64,000 nt of DNA from Pseudomonas paraglycinae (GCF_021601625.1 NZ_BQHR01000009.1:1-64000), one strand, 5' to 3'; numbered from the stretch's first letter, positions 1 to 9,215 are shown. Numbers and translations: made by a program. The notes: generated by a model not told the origin, from the sequence alone.

Positions 1-63
1 CGTACAATATTAATTGGGTGGGGTGGTGATACTTCTGGGATATAGGGGAAGATCAAAAGCCTG

Positions 64-239
64 CCCTCACCCTAGCCCTCTCCCGGAGGGAGAGGGGACT
101 GACCGAGGTGTCTTGCGCTGTACATCGACCTGAAAGATCCAGTCGATTATGGATTCGGTAAAGCAGATTCAGGTCGGCGGACTTCTTGAGCATCCCCCGA
201 TCGGTCCCCTCTACCTCTGGGAGAGGGCTAGGGTGAGGG
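64..239. repeat. Inverted pair of pseudomonad intergenic repeats
   Basis: Two near-identical copies of a roughly 35-base palindromic repeat (CCCTCACCCTAGCCCTCTCC type) lie head to head at 64-99 and 204-239. Each copy is itself a GGGAGAGGG hairpin. The bases between them also hold a short inverted pair (CGACCTGAA and TTCAGGTCG). The right copy runs into the 3' end of the LysR gene and supplies its last nine codons and stop. A further copy lies at 7262-7297. The family is common between genes in pseudomonads and related bacteria; I see no gene inside it. Confidence 0.7.
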
Positions 240-1134
240 CAGCATTCTCAAGCGTACTCAGAGCCAACTGTTTGATGATCTCAACCACCGGCCCCACCCG
301 CTCAGCCTGCCCATGCGGCCACACCGCATAAAGATTGTAATGCGCCGCAATCTGCGCCTCGTTCAACGCCACCAGCCGCCCGCTGCGCAACGCATCGGCA
401 GCCAGTAATCCACGCACCAGCCCCGCACCGACACCCGCTTCAGCTGCCGCAATCAGATTCGCCGCATTATCGAAAATCACCCGCGCCGGCGGTTCGGTCG
501 GTGTCATCCCCGCCGCATCCAGCCACGGAATCCACGACCTGCGCGTATACCCCAACAGCGGCAATTCAAGAATCTGCGCCGGGCTCAGTGGCACCTGCAA
601 ACCCTGCCGCTCAAGCAACGCCGGAGACGCCACCGCCAACACCCGATCCCCGCAAATCTGGGTCATCTCGCAATCATCCCAATCGCCATAGCCATAGCGC
701 AGCGACAGGTCCACCCGTTCGAACGTGCTGCGATCACTGCGCGGCATCGACAGGATTGTCACTTCGTAAGCCGGCAATCCGTCGAGCAATTGCGGCAAGC
801 GCGGATTGAGCCAGCTCTGCGCCAGTTCGCTGTCCACATCCAGGGTCAGCCGCTGAGCTACGCTGCGGTTTTTCACCGAGGACAGCGCCCGGTCAATCTG
901 CGCCAGGCTATCCGACAGCACGCTGGCAAACAGCTGCCCGGCGTCGGTCAGGTTGCTGCCGCCGCCTTCGCGCACGAACAGCGGCTGGCCGATGAAGTCT
1001 TCCAGGGCGCGGATCTGCTGGCTGATCGCGCTGTGGGTCAGGTCGAGCTTGCGTGCGGCACTGGAAAAACTGCCGCTGCGCGCCGCGTGGATGAACGCGC
1101 TCATGGACTGCACCGACGGGTATCGCTTGTACAT
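211..1134 (-). CDS. LysR-family transcriptional regulator
   Basis: A 307-residue LysR-type regulator. The N-terminal winged helix-turn-helix is clear ([20 protein letters not shown], about residues 23-42), followed by a substrate-binding-type effector domain. The open frame extends further upstream to 1311, but that would overlap the divergent iorA-like gene, so the ATG at 1134, giving MYKRYPSVQ, is preferred. It sits back to back with the Mo-hydroxylase genes across about 120 bases, the usual arrangement for a LysR protein controlling its neighbour; that link is inference. The last nine residues (ALTLALSQR) come from an intergenic repeat that has replaced the native C-terminus or stop. Confidence 0.9.
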   Translation of the reverse strand: MYKRYPSVQSMSAFIHAARSGSFSSAARKLDLTHSAISQQIRALEDFIGQPLFVREGGGSNLTDAGQLFASVLSDSLAQIDRALSSVKNRSVAQRLTLDVDSELAQSWLNPRLPQLLDGLPAYEVTILSMPRSDRSTFERVDLSLRYGYGDWDDCEMTQICGDRVLAVASPALLERQGLQVPLSPAQILELPLLGYTRRSWIPWLDAAGMTPTEPPARVIFDNAANLIAAAEAGVGAGLVRGLLAADALRSGRLVALNEAQIAAHYNLYAVWPHGQAERVGPVVEIIKQLALSTLENAALTLALSQR

Positions 1135-1252
1135 GTTGTTAGTCCTGCTTACACCGGTTGGCAGAAATCGTCGCTGGCCGCGCGTTGCCGGGGGTTCCAA
1201 TAATCGGTCACCAGGCCCGCACAAAGACGGGCCGCTCTTTTGGAGCCTGACA

Positions 1253-1717
1253 ATGATTGCATTCACGGTTAACGGCGAACGACGCGAGCTGGATGAGGCG
1301 TCCCCCTCCATGCCCTTGTTATGGGTGTTGCGTGATCAGTTGAAACTCACCGGCACCAAGTTCGGTTGCGGCATGGGCCTGTGCGGTGCCTGTACCGTGC
1401 ACCTGAACGGCGTCGCGGTGCGTTCCTGCCAGTTGCCGCTGGCCGCCGTCGCGGGCCACAGCATCACCACCATCGAGGGCCTGTCGCCCAGCGAAAACCA
1501 TCCGCTGCAACTGGCCTGGGTCGCCGAAGATGTGCCGCAATGCGGCTACTGTCAATCCGGGCAGATCATGTCCGCCGCCGCGCTGCTCAACACCGGTGCA
1601 CCGGTCAACGACGACTCGATCCGCAACGCCATGTCCGGGAATATCTGCCGCTGCGGCACTTACGGGCGGATCAACAAGGCGATCAAACGTGCGGCGAATA
1701 CGCCGAAGGAGGCGTGA
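1253..1717 (+). CDS. iorA: (2Fe-2S)-binding subunit of molybdenum hydroxylase (isoquinoline 1-oxidoreductase alpha type)
   Basis: A 154-residue small subunit of the xanthine oxidase family. The plant-ferredoxin-type [2Fe-2S] cluster ligands are Cys39, 44, 47 and 59 ([13 protein letters not shown]...SC). The second, alpha-helical [2Fe-2S] domain has Cys97, 100, 132 and 134 (CGYCQSGQ...CRCG). It should pass electrons from the molybdopterin subunit encoded next. The ATG at 1253 is chosen because the longer frame reads back into the LysR gene. It overlaps iorB by one base (TGATG), indicating translational coupling. The true substrate cannot be read from sequence; IorA names the closest characterised architecture. 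Confidence 0.88.
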   Translation: MIAFTVNGERRELDEASPSMPLLWVLRDQLKLTGTKFGCGMGLCGACTVHLNGVAVRSCQLPLAAVAGHSITTIEGLSPSENHPLQLAWVAEDVPQCGYCQSGQIMSAAALLNTGAPVNDDSIRNAMSGNICRCGTYGRINKAIKRAANTPKEA

Positions 1718-3924
1718 TGAGCCTGATCGACGGCACGCTTCATGAACCCTCGCGCCGAGTGTTTCTCAAGCAGGCGGTAACGGTGGCGTCCGGTCTGGCG
1801 ATTGCGCTGTACCTGCCTTCCGGTGCGGCGGCGACTGAAGCGAAAACCTCGGCCACTGAATTCGAACCTAACGCCTGGGTGCGCGTGCTGCCCGACGGCA
1901 CGGTGAAACTGGTGGTGCACAAGCACGATTCCGGCACCGGCACCCAGACGGCGCTGGCCGCGTGCGTGGCCGAGGAACTGGACGTCAACCCGATGACCGT
2001 GCAGGTCATCACCCCGGAAGATCCGTTCTTCGACACCTACATTCATCCGGTCTGGAAAGTCTTCTCCACCGGCGGCAGCACCAGCGTTTCACTGGAATAC
2101 GATCGCCTGCGCATGGCTGGCGCCACGGCGCGGGCGCTGCTGATCAGTGCGGCGGCGCAGCAGTGGAAAGTCAGCCCCGACAGTTGCTCTACCGAAGAAG
2201 GCCGGGTCGTGCATGCATCGAGCAAACGCAGCCTCGGCTACGGCGAACTGGCCGGCGCGGCGGCGCATCTGCCGGCACCGGCTAACGTCACGCTGAAGGA
2301 TCCGGCGCAGTTCAAGTACATCGGCAAACTGCGCCACAAACGCGATGCGGCGGCCAAGGTTTGCGGACGCTTCAAGTACAGCATCGACGTGCAGTTGCCG
2401 GGGATGCTGGTGGCGGTGATTCAACGCGCACCGGTAGTGGGCGCGAAGGTTGTCGCGGTGGATTCGGCGGCCGCGTTGCAGGTGCCGGGTGTGCGCAAGG
2501 TGATCGCGATTCCCGGTCGGCCGGACGTGCTCGGTGGCAACCTCGAAGGCGTCGCGGTACTGGCCGAAACGTTCTGGGCCGCGCAACAGGGACGCAAGTT
2601 GCTGGAGATCAAATGGAGCGATTCCCCGCTGGCCGGTTTCGACAGTGCCGAACTGGTCAAGGCACAGATCGCAGCGATCAGCGACCCGGCAACGCAAACC
2701 GTCAAAGCCATGGCCCAGGGCGATGTCGCCGGACAATGGCCGGGTGCGGCGAAGCTGCTCGAAGCCGATTACACCATGCCCTACAAGGTGCAGAACCCGC
2801 TGGAGCCGATCTGCATCACCGCGCAGCTCAAGGACAAGGCAATCACCTACTGGGGTGGCGTGCAGGTGCCGTCGTCGGCGCTGGAAGCGGCGCAAACCGT
2901 GTGCGGCATCGGCAAGGACAAGGTCACCATCCATGAATTGGTGTCCGGCGGCAGCTTCGGTGCGCGGGAAGCCAAATACTGGTTATTCGAGGTCGCGTAT
3001 CTGGCGCAGAAGACCGGTGTGCCGGTGAAACTGCTCAATAGTCGCGAAGACGAAATGCACGCGTTGTTCTATCACCCGGCCACCCTTCATCGGGTAAAAG
3101 GCGCACTGGATGCCCAAGGCAAACTCACCGCGCTGCAACTGCACGCGGTGTCGCCTGCCTCGCCGGAACAGTGGGAGCCGGGCTATTTCGAGCGTCCGGA
3201 TCACATGGATTACAGCACCACCGAAGCGATCACCGCGTGGGACTTCGCCTACCGTCCGCCGCATCTGGAACTGAACTGGGTCAAACACGAAAGCAACGTG
3301 CCGAGCGGTTGGTATCGCTCGGTGAGCTTCATTCCCAACGTGTTCGCCGTGGAAAGCTTCATGGATGAACTGGCCCATGCGGCCGGCAAAGATCCGCTGG
3401 CGTTCCGGCTGGCCAACATGCAGGAGCGGCCACGGCATGTGGCGGTGTTGAAGCAGGCCGCCGAACGCGCCGGTTGGGGCCAGAAACTGCCGCCGGACAC
3501 GGCGCTGGGGATCGCCACCAATCAGGGCTACACCAGTTTCATCGCCGTGGTGGCGCGGGTCGCGAAAGTGGACGACAAGGTGCGGGTCGAGAAGCTGACC
3601 TGTGTGGTCGATTGCGGTCTGGCGGTGTCGCCCGGCGGGGTCGAGGAGCAGATTTACGGCGGATTGATGTGGGGCCTCGGCCACGCGCTATTCGATCGTC
3701 TCGACATCCAGCAGGGCAGAGTGGTGCAGAGCAATTTCCACGATTATCGCGTCACCCGCATGTCGGACATGCCGCCGGTGGACATCCTCGTGCTCGACGG
3801 CCAGCCGGACAAACCGGGCGGCGTCGGGGAGCTGGGCAGTCCGTCGGTGGTCCCGGCAATTGCCAATGCGCTGTTCAGCCTGACCGGGGTGCGTCAGCGT
3901 TCCACGCCACTGAACCTGGGGTAA
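1717..3924 (+). CDS. iorB: Molybdopterin-binding subunit of aldehyde/isoquinoline oxidoreductase (IorB type)
   Basis: A 735-residue large subunit of the xanthine dehydrogenase/IorB family. It starts with a twin-arginine-like leader (SRRVFLKQA, then a hydrophobic stretch ending GAAA), so export as a folded complex with the small subunit is likely. Typical family signatures follow: the molybdopterin-region GGSFGAREAKYW near residue 410, YRSVSFIPNVFAVESFMDEL near 530, and a C-terminal GGVGELGSPSVVPAIANAL. Such enzymes hydroxylate N-heterocycles or aldehydes. A cytochrome c partner gene, often found with exported IorB homologues, is absent here, so the electron acceptor must lie elsewhere. Confidence 0.88.
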   Translation: MSLIDGTLHEPSRRVFLKQAVTVASGLAIALYLPSGAAATEAKTSATEFEPNAWVRVLPDGTVKLVVHKHDSGTGTQTALAACVAEELDVNPMTVQVITPEDPFFDTYIHPVWKVFSTGGSTSVSLEYDRLRMAGATARALLISAAAQQWKVSPDSCSTEEGRVVHASSKRSLGYGELAGAAAHLPAPANVTLKDPAQFKYIGKLRHKRDAAAKVCGRFKYSIDVQLPGMLVAVIQRAPVVGAKVVAVDSAAALQVPGVRKVIAIPGRPDVLGGNLEGVAVLAETFWAAQQGRKLLEIKWSDSPLAGFDSAELVKAQIAAISDPATQTVKAMAQGDVAGQWPGAAKLLEADYTMPYKVQNPLEPICITAQLKDKAITYWGGVQVPSSALEAAQTVCGIGKDKVTIHELVSGGSFGAREAKYWLFEVAYLAQKTGVPVKLLNSREDEMHALFYHPATLHRVKGALDAQGKLTALQLHAVSPASPEQWEPGYFERPDHMDYSTTEAITAWDFAYRPPHLELNWVKHESNVPSGWYRSVSFIPNVFAVESFMDELAHAAGKDPLAFRLANMQERPRHVAVLKQAAERAGWGQKLPPDTALGIATNQGYTSFIAVVARVAKVDDKVRVEKLTCVVDCGLAVSPGGVEEQIYGGLMWGLGHALFDRLDIQQGRVVQSNFHDYRVTRMSDMPPVDILVLDGQPDKPGGVGELGSPSVVPAIANALFSLTGVRQRSTPLNLG

Positions 3925-3930
3925 GTCGCC

Positions 3931-4821
3931 ATGGACCTGCGTTTGCTGCGGTACTTCATGGCCCTGGCCGATGAGCTGCACTTCGGTCGCGCCGCCGAAC
4001 GGCTGCACATCTGCCAGCCGCCGCTGAGCCAGCAGATTCGTTTGCTGGAGGAAGAACTCGGCACGCCGCTGTTCGAGCGCAGCCACCATCGGGTCGAGCT
4101 GACAGCGGCGGGGCAGATGCTCAAGGAGCAGGCGCCGCTGGTGTTCGAGCAACTCGAGCGGGCGCTGGACCTGACCCGCCAAACTGGTCGCGGGCAACTG
4201 GGCGAGCTGGAAATCGGCATGATCAGTTCGGTGATGGTCGGCGTGCTGCCCAAGGCGCTGCACCTGTTTCGCGAGCGCTATCCGCAAGTGACCTGGCGTT
4301 TGCATGAAATGACCCCGGCGGCCCAGGTCAAGGCGTTGAAGGAAAAACGCATCGACGCTTGTGTGTTCCGGGTTGGCTATGACGACCCGCAATTGCGCAA
4401 TGAATTGCTGATCCATGAACCGATCCATGTGGTGATGCCGCAGGATCACCCGCTGGCCCGACGCGAGGTGCTGGCGCCGGCTGATCTGGCGCAGGAGCCG
4501 TTTGTGGCGCTGGAATTGAAGCAGTCGCGGTTCGCCAATTTTCTCTATCAGTGCTGCATTCAGGCCGGGTTCACCCCACAGATCCGCCAGCAGGTGATCG
4601 AGGTGCAGACTTTGCTCAGTCTGGTTCGCGCCGGGTTTGGCGTGGCGCTGTTACCCGCATCGATCGAGCAGTTGGCTCCCGCCGGGCTGGTGTTCCGGCG
4701 CCTGACTCCGGCGCTGCCGCAAGTGCCGTTGTACGCGACGTATCGGGCCGACGATGCCTCGCCGGTGCTCAAGCTGTTTCTCGATACGCTGCGCGAGCTG
4801 GTCGATCACTCATCGCGGTAA
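3931..4821 (+). CDS. LysR-family transcriptional regulator
   Basis: A 296-residue LysR regulator of the BenM/CatM-like type. The helix-turn-helix (FGRAAERLHICQPPLSQQIR) lies at about residues 18-37, followed by a complete periplasmic-binding-like effector domain. It begins six bases after the iorB stop on the same strand, so it is probably cotranscribed with the oxidoreductase. With the divergent LysR on the other side, the operon is bracketed by two regulators of this class. Aromatic or heterocyclic inducers would fit the family; this is inference. Confidence 0.9.
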   Translation: MDLRLLRYFMALADELHFGRAAERLHICQPPLSQQIRLLEEELGTPLFERSHHRVELTAAGQMLKEQAPLVFEQLERALDLTRQTGRGQLGELEIGMISSVMVGVLPKALHLFRERYPQVTWRLHEMTPAAQVKALKEKRIDACVFRVGYDDPQLRNELLIHEPIHVVMPQDHPLARREVLAPADLAQEPFVALELKQSRFANFLYQCCIQAGFTPQIRQQVIEVQTLLSLVRAGFGVALLPASIEQLAPAGLVFRRLTPALPQVPLYATYRADDASPVLKLFLDTLRELVDHSSR

Positions 4822-4898
4822 TCAGGGACAAAGTTGCCCGGCACGATCACAACCGCCTGCGGTCGTAAACTTCACATGCGCGAACTTGTGGAGAACCA

Positions 4899-6389
4899 AT
4901 GAGCCGGGACGTCCTGACCACCGAAACCAATCGCCGTCAGTTGCAGCAGATCATTGCCGGGCTGTCCGACGGGGTGATTCTGCTGGAACTCGACCAGACG
5001 ATTCTCTGGGCCAACGAAGCCGCGCTGGCGATGCATGGCGTCAGCCGGATCGGCGAGCTGGGCAACAACGCCGGGGAATACGTCGAGCGCTTCAACCTGC
5101 GCTATCGCAACAACCACACGCTGACGCCGGAGCAATACCCGATCAGCCGCGTAGCCACCGGCGAGACCTTCAGCGACGTGCTGGTCGAAGTTACCCCGCA
5201 CAGTGACGAGGAGCGCACCTGGGTGCATAGCGTGCGCAGCATGGTGTTGACCGATCGCGACGGCGACATCGAGTCGCTGGTGCTGATCATGAGCGACGTC
5301 ACCGACTGGGCCAACGCCGAACAGCGCTTCGAAAAAACCTTCAACGCCAACCCGGCGCCGGCGGTGATCTGCCGCCTCAGCGATCTGCGTTACATCAAGG
5401 TCAATCCGGGTTTTCTGGAAATGACCGGCTACACCCGCGATCAGGTGATCGGCGTTTCGACCTATGAGCTGGATATTCTCGAACAGGCCGAGCGCAAGGA
5501 CCTGGCGATCCAGCGCCTGCGCGATGTCGCGACGATTCCGCAGATGCAGGCCGAATTGCGCTTGCCGGACGGCGGCAGCAAGCAGGTGATCGTCGCGGGG
5601 CAGCCGCTGGTGCTCAATGACGAGGATTGCATGCTGTTCTCGTTCGTCGACATGGAGCTCAGGCATAAGGCCGAAGTCGCCCTGCGCCAGAGTGAAGAGC
5701 GGTTCGCCAAGGCCTTTCGTCTGACGCCGGTACCGATCCTCATTTGCAGCGCCGATGAGCAGCGGCTGATCGACGTCAATCAGGCCTTTCTTGATACCCT
5801 GGCTTACGAGAGCGACGACGTGCTCGGCAAGACCGTCGCGCAACTGGACTTCATCGATGAACCGGCGGAACGCGCCCGGTTACTGGCGGCACTGGAGAAA
5901 ACCGGCCGCGTTGACCGCGTCGATATGCGGATCCGCAGGAAAGACGCCGAGCTGCTGGAGTGCGCGATGTCCGCCGACACCGTCAACATCCAGGACGCGG
6001 TGTGCTATCTGCTGGTGCTGATGGACATCACCGAGCGCAAGCGCACCGAGCTTGAGCTGGTGGCGGCGATTGAAGAGGTGATGAAGGATGCATCCTGGTT
6101 CAGTCGGACGTTGATCGAAAAGCTGGCCAATGTGAAGAAGGTCAACTCGCCGCAGCTGCCGAGCGTGTCGTTCACCGATCTGACGGCCCGGGAGCGTGAT
6201 GTGTTGGCGCTGATCTGTGAGGGGCTGGCGGACAAGGAGATTGCTGCGCGGCTGAAGCTGGCGCCGAACACGGTGCGCAATCATGTGGCGACGGTGTATT
6301 CGAAGCTGGATGTGCACAGTCGCAGCGAGGCGATTGTCTGGGCTCGCGAGCGCGGGTTGTTTTCGGGGGGCGGTCGGGGGCAGCGGTAA
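4899..6389 (+). CDS. PAS-PAS-PAS-LuxR response regulator
   Basis: A 496-residue signalling protein. Three PAS domains can be traced at about residues 15-135, 145-265 and 270-385, each followed by a PAC-like segment (for example VLMDITERKRTELEL). A LuxR/FixJ helix-turn-helix closes the protein (LTARERDVLALICEGLADKE, about 425-445, then NTVRNHVATVYSKLDVHSR). There is no receiver domain, transmembrane segment or kinase, so it appears to be a soluble one-component sensor-activator. PAS2 and PAS3 could bind a small ligand or cofactor, which sequence alone does not show. It starts 77 bases after the LysR gene on the same strand; target genes are unknown. Confidence 0.88.
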   Translation: MSRDVLTTETNRRQLQQIIAGLSDGVILLELDQTILWANEAALAMHGVSRIGELGNNAGEYVERFNLRYRNNHTLTPEQYPISRVATGETFSDVLVEVTPHSDEERTWVHSVRSMVLTDRDGDIESLVLIMSDVTDWANAEQRFEKTFNANPAPAVICRLSDLRYIKVNPGFLEMTGYTRDQVIGVSTYELDILEQAERKDLAIQRLRDVATIPQMQAELRLPDGGSKQVIVAGQPLVLNDEDCMLFSFVDMELRHKAEVALRQSEERFAKAFRLTPVPILICSADEQRLIDVNQAFLDTLAYESDDVLGKTVAQLDFIDEPAERARLLAALEKTGRVDRVDMRIRRKDAELLECAMSADTVNIQDAVCYLLVLMDITERKRTELELVAAIEEVMKDASWFSRTLIEKLANVKKVNSPQLPSVSFTDLTARERDVLALICEGLADKEIAARLKLAPNTVRNHVATVYSKLDVHSRSEAIVWARERGLFSGGGRGQR

Positions 6390-6568
6390 GGTGCAAATGC
6401 ACTAGTTCATGGGGTGCAAATTCGGGTGTTTGATCGGGCGGGGTGTTCTTAGTCTGTTGAGGTGCGATGCATTTTTTTGGTGATCGTGTCTTTTTGGAAC
6501 CTGCTAATGGATCAGCCCTTTATGAATGTGTTGTCGGTTTTTGAGTCTGGTTGTGTGGAGCTGGCGCG

Positions 6569-6811
6569 ATGATTTATCTGGCGCAGTTGCGGGCTCGGCT
6601 TGAGCGTAGTTTTTCGCCGTTGGCTTGTGAGTGTGTGGTGGATGGGGATCATTCGCTGACTGTGAAGCTTTATGAGCCGGTTTCGGGGCGGGTGGATCTG
6701 GTGATTAGTGGGTTGAGTCTTGGTGCCTTGCGAACTCCGGAGGCGGTGGATGCTTTGATTGGTGAGTTGCGGTATGAGCTTGAGAGTAATTCTTTGCGCT
6801 CGCCCAGTTGA
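6569..6811 (+). CDS. DUF1652 family protein
   Basis: An 80-residue protein of a small family largely restricted to pseudomonads; function unknown. The pattern CECVVDGDHSLTVKLYEP followed by SGRVDLVISG is characteristic. The start ATG at 6569 has GTGGAG upstream, and the longer frame from 6551 has no comparable site. No signal peptide or membrane segment is visible. Codon use is more G/T-rich and less biased than in the neighbours. The preceding 180 bases (6390-6568) are AT-richer and may hold its promoter; no clear motif was identified. Confidence 0.8.
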   Translation: MIYLAQLRARLERSFSPLACECVVDGDHSLTVKLYEPVSGRVDLVISGLSLGALRTPEAVDALIGELRYELESNSLRSPS

Positions 6812-6829
6812 ACTTGGCGGCCTTTGGGC

Positions 6830-7135
6830 CGACCAGGTTTTTGTTCGGTTTGGGTGAATATCCGGTTCTTCGGGTGCAGCCGCTGGCGGTTTCGCCCTTA
6901 CGGCGAGTCACCTTTTCCAAACGCCGAAAAGGTAACCCAAAAGGCTTTACCCTGACGTTCGGCACCTCGCTTTGGCTCGGTGTGCCTTCGCTCCGGGATT
7001 GATCCGGGGGCATCGCCTACGGTTTGCTTCGCTGCACCTCCTCTCGATGTGTTTGGCTTCGCCAAACGGTCGCTGCGCTCCCACCCCCGGATCAATCCCT
7101 CCACTCAGCCTGCCGACGGGCCCTGCGATCAAAAG
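6830..7135. repeat. Long structured intergenic repeat
   Basis: A stretch without a credible gene but full of complementary segments. A perfect 16-base inverted repeat (GGGATTGATCCGGGGG) lies at 6995-7010 and 7084-7099, enclosing a perfect GTTTGGC/GCCAAAC hairpin at 7051-7067. A CCTTTT...AAAAGG pair lies near 6911-6932. Short open frames here, such as the one reading KGNPKGFTLTFGTSLWLG, belong to a translated motif that recurs between genes in Pseudomonas genomes and is often mis-annotated as a protein. I interpret the whole as a dispersed repeat able to fold as RNA or DNA; its role is unknown. Confidence 0.6.
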
Positions 7136-7261
7136 CGGTACTCGAGCTAACGCTCATCGTGGTGAGTGGTGAAGAGCACGAAGCCGACGTGTGTGCTCTT
7201 CAAAACCTGAGTTCGCCTCGATGGTTCAGGTCGATGTATCTCGAATCAACAACCCCGTAGG

Positions 7262-7297
7262 CTCCCTCTCCCTCTGGGAGAGGGCTGGGGTGAGGGC
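7262..7297. repeat. Single copy of the GGGAGAGGG palindromic repeat
   Basis: A third copy of the family at 64-99 and 204-239, here reading CTCCCTCTCCCTCTGGGAGA and ending GGGGTGAGGG. Together with the structured element at 6830-7135 and the bases up to the lipoprotein at 7505, it fills a 690-base interval in which I find no gene. Confidence 0.65.
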
Positions 7298-7504
7298 TGG
7301 ATCTTGAGGCTGTCCTCGATTTGTCAGAATCCACGATCCAATCAACAACTCCGCCCAAAATCGACAGCCAATTCCCCCCAATCCCACCATTTCACTGGCA
7401 CTCACCCCCCACTGGTCTATAAGGAATGAGTGGTTCGGTTTCCATAACCGGGCGTTGTCCTGCTCGGCGACGGGAGTTTTCTTCCATTCATCGCGGGTCA
7501 TCCT

Positions 7505-7726
7505 ATGAACAATTCTGGGAAACGCGTGTGTTTTTCGTTGTTGTCGGCTTTCGGTCTGGTGCTGCTCAGTGGTTGCGCCAGTCCTCCACCCCCTCCGCCG
7601 GCAGCACCGCCTCCGCCGCCTGAGCGGACTTGTCAGGTCTTGGAAAATACCGAGGTCGCCGGTGATGCGTATGCCGACGGGCAAGTGACTCGACACATCA
7701 CCAAGACCCGTTGCGTCACTCAGTAA
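7505..7726 (+). CDS. Small proline-rich lipoprotein
   Basis: A 73-residue protein with a lipoprotein signal: a basic start (MNNSGKRVC), a hydrophobic core and the lipobox LLSGC, placing the lipidated Cys near residue 25. A run of prolines and alanines (about residues 28-38) acts as a stalk. The short C-terminal part has two cysteines (RTCQVLENTEV and KTRCVTQ) that could form a disulfide. It should be anchored in the outer membrane or inner-membrane periplasmic face. No specific function is recognised. Its stop precedes the next gene by only a few bases. Confidence 0.75.
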   Translation: MNNSGKRVCFSLLSAFGLVLLSGCASPPPPPPAAPPPPPERTCQVLENTEVAGDAYADGQVTRHITKTRCVTQ

Positions 7727-7737
7727 GCCGGGCGCCT

Positions 7738-8364
7738 GTGAAGGCGCGGGTCGAGTGGATTGTGCTGGTGGCCGATCTGGTCGGTACGGCGGTGTTTGCG
7801 GTTGAAGGCGCGATTGCGGCGATGCGCAGTCAGCTCGATCTGCTCGGGGTGATGGTGATTGCGTTCATCGTTGCGCTCGGTGGCGGGGTGACGCGTGATC
7901 TGTTGATCGGTGCGACGCCGCCCAAGGCTGTGGCGGACTGGCGCTATCCGGCGCTGGCGTTTGCCATGGGCGGGGTGGCGTTTGTTTTTCATGAGCAGGT
8001 GCTTGGGTGGTCCGGTTCGATGCTGATCGTGCTGGATGCGGCGGGGTTGGCGTTGTTTGCCGTGGCCGGGGCGCAGAAGGCGTTGAATTTCGGGATCTCG
8101 CCGTTTGTGGCCATGCTGATGGGCACGATTACCGGGGTCGGTGGCGGGGTGCTGCGTGACATTGTGCTGGCGCGAGTGCCGGTGGTGTTACAGGCGGATT
8201 TGTATGCCAGTTCGGCGTTTGTTGGCGCGGCGGTGTTGATTGTCGGGCGCAGGCTGGGTGTGCCGCCGGTGGCGGCTGCGTTGCTGGCGGGGGCGGCGTG
8301 TTTGTTGTTGCGGTTGTTGTCGGTGCATTTCGGCTGGCAGTTGCCGAAGGTTCTGGAGGCATGA
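7738..8364 (+). CDS. TRIC/UPF0126 family membrane protein
   Basis: A polytopic inner-membrane protein of about 208 residues with the internal duplication typical of the UPF0126 (YicG/TRIC cation channel) family. Each half carries a glycine-rich signature, ALGGGVTRDLL and GVGGGVLRDIV. About seven hydrophobic segments are visible. Bacterial members are trimeric channels, and some have been linked to small-molecule uptake. Start choice is uncertain: GTG at 7738 avoids overlap with the lipoprotein gene, while TTG at 7711 in the same frame would overlap it. Neither has a strong ribosome site. Confidence 0.85.
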   Translation: MKARVEWIVLVADLVGTAVFAVEGAIAAMRSQLDLLGVMVIAFIVALGGGVTRDLLIGATPPKAVADWRYPALAFAMGGVAFVFHEQVLGWSGSMLIVLDAAGLALFAVAGAQKALNFGISPFVAMLMGTITGVGGGVLRDIVLARVPVVLQADLYASSAFVGAAVLIVGRRLGVPPVAAALLAGAACLLLRLLSVHFGWQLPKVLEA

Positions 8365-8390
8365 AAAAGGCAGCCCTTGGGCTGCCTTTT
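8365..8390. terminator. Bidirectional intrinsic terminator
   Basis: A perfect 12-base stem (AAAAGGCAGCCC pairing with GGGCTGCCTTTT) with a very short loop directly follows the TRIC gene. It is flanked by A and T runs, so it can serve the plus-strand gene and the convergent SDR gene. Confidence 0.9.
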
Positions 8391-8409
8391 GTTTTGCGTC
8401 AGAAGCGGA

Positions 8410-9177
8410 TCAGGACAGGAAACCGCCGTCCACGTTCAGCGACACACCGGTGGTGTAGCTCGAGGCGTCGCTCGCCAGGTACAGCACGGCGCCGGCCATT
8501 TCGCTTGGGTCGGCTACGCGCTTGAGCGGGATCTGCGTCAGGGCCTGTTTCAGGATCGCGTCGTTTTTCACCAGCGCCGAGGCGAACTTGGTGTCGGTCA
8601 GGCCTGGCAGCAGGGCGTTGCAGCGGATGCCGAATTGCGCGCATTCCTTGGCGAAGACTTTGGTCATGTTGATCACGGCGGCTTTGGTCACCGAGTAGAT
8701 GCCCTGGAAGATCCCCGGCGAAATGCCGTTGATCGACGCCACGTTGATGATGCTGCCGCCGCCGTTTTCGCGCATCAGCTTGCCGGCTTCCACCGACATG
8801 AAGAAGTAGCCGCGAATGTTCACGTCGACGGTTTTCTGGAAGGCGCCGAGGTCGGTGTCCAGTACGTTGCAGAACTGCGGGTTGGTCGCGGCGTTGTTGA
8901 CCAGGATGTCCAGGCGCCCGAACTGTTCCTTGATCCCGGCGAAGACCTGGCTGATCTGTTCCATTTCGCCGATGTGGCAGGCGACCGCCGTGGCCTTGCC
9001 GCCGGCGGCGATGATGGCGTCGGCCACGTGTTGGCAGCCTTCGAGTTTGCGGCTCGAAACGATGACGTGGGCCCCTTGCTGGGCCAGCAGTTTGGCGATG
9101 GCTTCACCGATGCCACGGCTGGCGCCGGAGACGAAAGCGATCTTGCCGTCGAGGTCGAACAACTGAGTCTTGGACAT
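8410..9177 (-). CDS. SDR family oxidoreductase
   Basis: A 255-residue classical short-chain dehydrogenase/reductase. The cofactor motif is SGASRGIGEA (about residues 17-26), NNAA is near 93-96, and the catalytic Ser with YSVTK (about 160-164) are all present. The C-terminus ends in the usual GVSLNVDGGFLS. It follows the phosphotransferase gene by 38 bases on the same strand. The pairing of an SDR with an ACAD10-type phosphotransferase is common in pseudomonads and suggests action on an acyl-CoA or hydroxyacid intermediate; the substrate is not known. Confidence 0.9.
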   Translation of the reverse strand: MSKTQLFDLDGKIAFVSGASRGIGEAIAKLLAQQGAHVIVSSRKLEGCQHVADAIIAAGGKATAVACHIGEMEQISQVFAGIKEQFGRLDILVNNAATNPQFCNVLDTDLGAFQKTVDVNIRGYFFMSVEAGKLMRENGGGSIINVASINGISPGIFQGIYSVTKAAVINMTKVFAKECAQFGIRCNALLPGLTDTKFASALVKNDAILKQALTQIPLKRVADPSEMAGAVLYLASDASSYTTGVSLNVDGGFLS

Positions 9178-9215
9178 GGGATTCCCTTGTAGTAAGCCTT
9201 GTTATAACGCCGTCA

